Below, piece by piece: positions 58,653 through 64,000 of a DNA stretch of 64,000 nucleotides. Made by a program: the position numbers and the translations under genes. Every line of letters starts with the position of its first letter. Position 1 is the first letter of the stretch. The stretch comes from Solicoccozyma terricola (taxonomy: Eukaryota; Basidiomycota; Tremellomycetes; Filobasidiales; Piskurozymaceae), in the NCBI GenBank assembly GCA_001600875.1, contig BCLD01000007.1, forward strand, positions 124,001 through 188,000. The letters run 5' to 3'. The notes beneath the pieces were generated by a model that was not told the DNA's origin, did no database searches, and worked only from the letters and a program-made list of their open reading frames with translations.

Positions 58653-61488
58653 ATGGCTTCCAACACGCAGAAGACCCAGGAGTCTGGCGACACTTCAACT
58701 TTTCAGCCAACTTCCCACCATGACCATGTCGTCTTCAAACCCAGTGCTCTGCAGACTGTTAGCATCCCGGACTCACCACCTGCTGACGAGGGGAACCCCT
58801 ACAGCTCGGAGAAAGGTGACAAAATGATCGGTGTAGTTGAATCCGTTCCACTCGCCTCACCTGCTCCCATGAACCCACCATCCGCACCAAACACCGGTAT
58901 CGTAGCTCCTACACCTCAACCATTCCATTCGAACTCCCATGGATTCGCATTCACTCCCATGGGATCAACATCACAAACTCCAGCTCAAGATGCGTTCATG
59001 TCAGAATTCGATACTCGTTCATCTTCGCCGACTCAAGCGGTCTCCCTCTCTCGACAAACTTCATTCTCTGCTTCTAATCCGGCCTCTCGTATCCAATCAA
59101 GAAGAGGATCATCATATGCTCCTCATCCGATGGCCACTGGACCTCCTGCACGACCTCCTCTCCGAAGCGATTCAGGGATGCAGGGTACACCCTCATTGCT
59201 CTCTCGAGCAGGTTCACCGACTCTACCGTTGATGAGTGACAAAACAAGGTCGAGGAGTAGTAGTTTTGTCGGTACGCAAGGAGACGCATTCGGTGCTGGT
59301 TTCGGACAGGGTACATTTGGAATGTCGGCGTTGAGAGGGACGAAAAAGGCTGGAGAGTTTGTGGGGAGTGTGGATTGTGGCACGACGTGAGTTGTGAAGC
59401 GCTTTGGATGATGCTTTGTTGTGAATAGCTTACTCATTTGTCCCGCCCGACCCTTTCCCAACACCAGGTCAACTCGATTCATCGTTTTTGATAAATACGG
59501 CCGCATCATTACCGAACATCAAACTGAATTCCCGCAGATACACCCACACCCAGGATGGCATGAACATGACCCTCAAGCTATCCTGACTTCCGTTGAGACA
59601 TGTATCGCCAAAGCAGTCGAGAAGCTCGAATGGATGGGATACGCTGCTGATACCATCAAAGCCATCGGTATCACTAATCAGCGTGAGACAACGTTGTGCT
59701 GGGATAAAGAGACGGGTAAAGCATGGGAAAAATGCAATGCGATCGTGTGGGACGACGTGAGGAACGTTGGACTAGTAAGAGAGTTTCAGAGGAAGTTGGA
59801 AGAGGAAGGGTTGGAGATATACGAGGATGAGGAAGAAAATGCCAAAGAAGGGAAGGAAAGTGCAAAGGTCGTCAATGGTGGTGCGGATGTCGATGATTCG
59901 GGCGGTATGAATGGCTATCTAGGCAAGCTCATGAATGGTCTTGGGGTTGGATCACTCATGCCGTCAACTTCGGAGAATACCAAGGTGGAGACCGACAGCC
60001 AGGGTCGTACCTTCCTGCGTCGGAAGGGCAGCGAGGCTCTCAAGGACATCACCGGGATTCCATTGTCAACCTACTTTTCCGCTATCAAATTGCGGTGGAT
60101 GATCGATCATCGTCATGAGATACGAGAGGCGTACGAACAGGACAGGTTGGCATTTGGTACGGTCGACAGTTGGCTGGTGTTTGTGAGTGCGACTGGAGGG
60201 GGGATGGTGATGTCTACACGTTTACTCACAACTCTTGTTACCACCCTACGCAGAACCTCTCCGGTGCCAAGAACGGTGGTCTACATATCATGGACTGCAC
60301 GAACGCCTCCCGTACGCTCCTCATGGACATGCGTACTCTCAACTGGTCGCCTACTCTCCTCCGCTTCTTCGACCTAAAGGAATCCATCCTCCCGACGATT
60401 GTTTCATCGTCTGAAGTGTACGGCAACGTCGCTAACGGGCCCCTGAAAGGCGTTCCTATCGCGGGTATGATTGGGGATCAGCAGGCTGCACTCGTTGGGA
60501 ATAAGTGTTTAAGCAAGGGCGAGGCAAAGAACACGTACGGCACGGGCGCTTTCGTCTTGTTCAATACCGGTAACGAGTTTGTGCGCAGTCAGGAAGGACT
60601 TATCAGCACGGTCGGGTACAAGTTGGGCAAGGAGGGGAAGGCGACGTATGCATTGGAGGGTTCTATTGCTGTGGCGGGTTCGGCTATCAAATGGTAAGTT
60701 CATGGATGTAATTTGCGACTTGGGAGGCAAGACTGATGAATTCTACCTCCAGGCTACGTGATCAAATGGGTCTCATCGAGGAATCGAGTGAGATGGACAC
60801 CCTGTGCTCGTCTGTCAAAGACTGCGGTGGGGTGTACTTTGTCACCGCCTTCAGCGGTCTGCTGGCACCGTACTGGGATCCCAATGCTGTGGGTATGACC
60901 ATCAGCCAATCCCTGCACCAATCTGACATCCTTCCCCTTCTTCAGTCTGGAATGATTATCGGCCTGACGCAATACAGTACTGCGTCACACATCGCGCGTG
61001 CAGTGCTCGAAGCTGCATGCTATCAAACGCGAGCGGTGCTGGATGTGATTGAGAAGGAGAGTGGTGTGAAACTGGAAGTATTGAAGGTTGATGGTGGTGT
61101 GACCAACTCCGACCTTGCAATGCAGCTTCAAGCCGACATTGGCGGTTTCAAAGTCTGCCGACCGCAAATGCGAGAGTGAGTTACGTTTCTGACGTGCCAT
61201 GCACGCTTGTACTGAGAGCTGGGGCTTGCGTGCAGATCCACTGCCCTCGGTTCAGCTCTTCTTGCTGGCTCCGCCACCGGGCTATTCGGTTGGGACTTGT
61301 CCAAACCAGAAACACTTGCGGAAGTCAACTCCCAGGAGGCCATGTTCTTCGAGCCCGAGATTCCCGAGGCACTTCGTCTCAAGAAGATCAAGGGATGGGA
61401 GAGAGCGGTATCTCGTGCCAAGGCATGGCATACTGCTGAGGAAGAAGATGAAGCGGAAGCAGGGTACGAAAAGGAAGAAGGTTACTGA
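58653..61488 (+). CDS. GUT1: glycerol kinase with long N-terminal extension
   Basis: FGGY-family kinase making glycerol 3-phosphate from glycerol and ATP. Exon 1 (58653-59386) encodes about 240 Ser/Pro/Thr-rich residues before the kinase fold opens at [20 protein letters not shown], which is completed by exon 2 (from 59468). Further marks: [121 protein letters not shown] and [17 protein letters not shown]. An acidic insert of roughly 75 residues ([19 protein letters not shown]... [13 protein letters not shown]) interrupts the first domain. Fungal enzymes are usually about 600-700 residues; this one is at the long end. The extension may serve phosphorylation-based regulation or localisation; that is inference. 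Confidence 0.93.
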
Positions 61489-61611
61489 AAGTAATCAGAA
61501 CACTTGGATCACGGTGTTTTCATGAAGCTCGCATGGCGCAAGGAGATAACGGTCGTGTATAACTTATTGCGTATGCATACATAGATAGATGAGAGAAACA
61601 CACAACCTGGA

Positions 61612-64000
61612 TCAAAACGTGAATGCGAAGCCCTTGCTCTTGCCCAACGGATAGGCAACCAACGAGGCGGCGTACAACCCGACTAGGTAGAGATCTTCAT
61701 CGTTAATTATCTTGTTACAGCCGATGGGAACGTCCACCTGCTCACCTGCAAGACCAATAGCGGTCTGGACCATCCGAATGGCAATGAGAACGGCACTGGA
61801 GATGCTGCTGCTTGAGGCGCCTTCGGAACTGGATATACTGAGACCACCAGCAGCGGCGATAACGTTGGGTACTTCAAGGAGGATACCAACGACCATACTA
61901 GGAAACGCTGGAGAGGAAAGACGGCATTGTCAACAACGTCCCTTTGCTCTCCAACGGTCCACGACTCACCTGAACCTCCTCCGATTCTAGAGTAGATGTT
62001 TCCCAGCAGACTACGGAGACAAAGTGTTTCAGTGGACGAGATATAAAGGAGACAAGCTTTCCGCCACTTACCCGATAGTGAAAGCAGCACACGCAGATAC
62101 AACGTCACTACGATCCGGGAGATGCTACAAAAGGTGGATGAGGTTCAGTTGTAGGCCGGGAAGCCTCGAACAACATCTGAACGCACCGCTTTAACAAAGT
62201 AGTTCACAAGGTAGCCTAGACTGGCTACGATGACCATGACCAACATGTCCTTCGACCTCCAGTCTGCCCTATTCCAAATTGCCAAGGAATACGCAAACAA
62301 AGGCACAAGCAAGAAGAGCCACCAATCAGGGAGATCTTCGTACCACCAGACGCCAGCTCGAGAGGGGTCGCGATAACAAGATACCGTCCCCGTTGCTGCC
62401 GAGGACGTGCCATTGATGAATGTGAATGTGCCTGCGATGTGCAATGGTCAGGGAATACAGATATACATGCAATGCAACACAACCTTGAACGCACCGTTTT
62501 GAAATGTATTATCAAATGAGGTATTGTTGGAGCTGAATGAACCTGATATCGTCGTAGTCATAAGAGCTCCCCCCGCAGCATCTGTAGTTGCGATTGTCGG
62601 TTGCGAGATGCCTGTCGCATCAAAGATTTCTGATCCGATGGAGAGGGTGAAAGAGAGGAATAGGGTGAAGATGATAGCCCAGACAACCCGGCTGGGAATG
62701 AGTAGAGCCAGTTGATTAGCTGTGCTTGTCGACAACGGCTTGCTTCCAGGCTTACATAGCACCCGATACGATATTGCGAGACCCTAGTTCCAATGCGCCA
62801 AGACAGATCGGCCATCCGGGAAGGATCAGAACAATCGAGGCCTGTTCAGAACATCTTCAGTAAGCAGATAGTCGACCCCGCATGCTGAGGTTGCTCACCG
62901 AGACAACAGATGCGTAGCAGAAAAGACCTGTGGCTCCAAGACCCCTCTGAGAAGAGAGAAGAAGCAAGTGTCAATCATGATGTTGCCATTGAGGGTGGCG
63001 ATTGTACTAACCGCTAGGAATGCTATCAGGCCGGCGGTACCGATTTCGAAGATGTTGGTCGCAGTCCGTCCCCTTCCAACCACGTACAGCATGACGAAGC
63101 CGAGGAACGATCCCAGAACAGCAGACATTAGCATATCCACCACAGCGCCTGAGAAGGCAACAGCAGATCCGGTGGCGGCTATCATCGCAGAGGCGATGAG
63201 AAGGACATAGCGAGGATACGGCTTGAACTGTAGAATCACTGTCAGATCGAGACCTTGAATCGACTTCTGCTTCATACCCACCTCTTTGGTAATCCTCCTG
63301 AGGGCGCGACTACCCTGTGAGACGGATATCTCATCGTGTACAACCTTTCTGTATACGTCGTGTACCAAGGATAGGCGATAGAGCTCCAGGATTCCTTTCG
63401 GTCTTTGTCACATGTTGTCAAACAGTCAATCGTTAGCAGCCTTTAGCAACCCCGTCTGTCCATCGGGTTCCTCACCTGATGAACAACGTTTCCGTCGAGT
63501 GCACGTCGGAATCTCGGAAAGCAATCTGCAATAAAAATTGCAGCGTCAGTCATGTGTGACGAGCATGAATTTTCTTAATAGTAAACAACTCACGATGAGA
63601 ACAGAAGGGAAGTAGATGAAGGATGCCTGGATTTCAAGCACGTCGGCAGTTGCCTCCAGCCAAGCCTCCAGGTTATGACTAGGTGCGCCGAAGCTGTGAT
63701 GAAGCCATCAGTCATTGGCCGGAAGGTAAACGCATCCGACACGACCCACTTGATCAGGCTCTTTGCGAGGTGTTCAATGAATTGCTGCCTCTGTAGGATG
63801 CTAGCGATATGCCGTGTGATATGGATTTCCTTCTGCTTCCTCTTGCCCCGCTTGTGTCTGCCCTTCAAGACCTTTTCGGAGAATTTGTCTCGAATGCTGT
63901 CGATCCCCGCATTCAAGCGCTTCTCTGCAAGAGGATCGATACCCATCTCCTCTGCCTCTGCGCGAGCATCCTCAGCGAGCTCCGAAGCAGCCCTCGCAGC
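61612..64000 (-). CDS. PRM10: Prm10/ThrE-family (DUF1212) membrane protein (5' partial)
   Basis: Fungal homologue of yeast pheromone-regulated membrane protein 10, related to bacterial threonine/serine exporters (ThrE). The gene runs off the right edge, so the N-terminus is missing. The cytosolic part has DPLAEKRLNAGIDSIRDKFS, SILQRQQFIEHLAKSLIKW and FGAPSHNLEAWLEATADVLE, the family's first conserved block, followed by QASFIYFPSVLII and FRDSDVHSTET. Membrane helices follow: YPRYVLLIASAMIAATGSAV, MLMSAVLGSFLGFVMLYVVG, FEIGTAGLIAFLAVSTIATL, and others near 62150-62760 and 61700-61900. The last splice (donor at GLA/GTGAGC, acceptor before TCGGG) yields IGLAVGLYAASLVAYPLGK and a stop at 61612. 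Many short exons. Transport substrate unknown. Confidence 0.85.

Noticed and set aside
1..64000. tRNA, rRNA, CRISPR, transposase or viral genes
   Set aside because: Scanned for T-loop-like GGTTCGAATCC contexts, repeat-spacer arrays, DDE or reverse transcriptase motifs; none was convincing. A covariance-model scan (tRNAscan-type) would be needed to exclude small RNAs.

Overview
The window is nuclear DNA of an intron-dense basidiomycete yeast, most likely a tremellomycete (Cryptococcus/Kwoniella type). This is inferred. The visible support is that nearly every gene is cut by several short introns (mostly 50-110 nt) with GTGAGT-type donors and pyrimidine-rich acceptors, genes are packed on both strands, and the encoded proteins are eukaryotic housekeeping families. 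No bacterial, plasmid, phage or CRISPR signal was seen.

Layout. 1-4711(+) is a Ulp2-type SUMO protease whose 5' end lies outside the window. 5082-6496(-) is a mitochondrial K+/H+ exchange-related protein, divergent from 6783-9255(+), the NDUFA9/40-kDa subunit of complex I. 9618-12149(-) is a Dal5-type anion/cation symporter, divergent from 12871-15410(+), a Gfo/Idh/MocA oxidoreductase whose first intron holds an assembly gap, long poly-C runs and a duplicated flank. 15499-17436(-) is a WRAP53/TCAB1-like WD40 protein, 17632-21075(-) is PUS7, and 21433-23152(-) is a Nit-branch amidase. 23153-26068 is a gene-poor stretch with one supported small spliced gene.

26286-27960(-) is TFB3/MAT1 of TFIIH. 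28418-30904(+) encodes, in one continuous spliced frame, a SET domain joined to the tRNA deaminase subunit Tad3, the most unusual gene here. 30939-35497(-) is PRP24/SART3, 35735-36985(-) a SET/Vps75-type NAP-family chaperone, and 37187-41107(-) an Nha1-type Na+/H+ antiporter. 41749-44063(-) and 44724-45953(-) are unrecognised low-complexity proteins. 46656-48152(-) is an EI24-family membrane protein, 48708-50418(+) a D-serine dehydratase, 50932-53225(+) a 14-TM MFS transporter, and 53603-56844(+) threonyl-tRNA synthetase. 57060-57703(-) is a small unknown protein, 58653-61488(+) is glycerol kinase with a long N-terminal extension, and 61612 to the window end(-) is a Prm10/ThrE-type membrane protein.

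The genes do not form one pathway. Local themes are tRNA biology (PUS7, TAD3, ThrRS), RNP biology (PRP24, WRAP53-like), transcription and chromatin (TFB3, NAP-family chaperone, SET domain), mitochondria (KHE1/NDUFA9 divergent pair; predicted dual-targeted NIT and ThrRS), and ion or solute transport. Exon joins were worked out by hand from splice consensus and frame. Where exon coordinates are given, the phases were checked by arithmetic.
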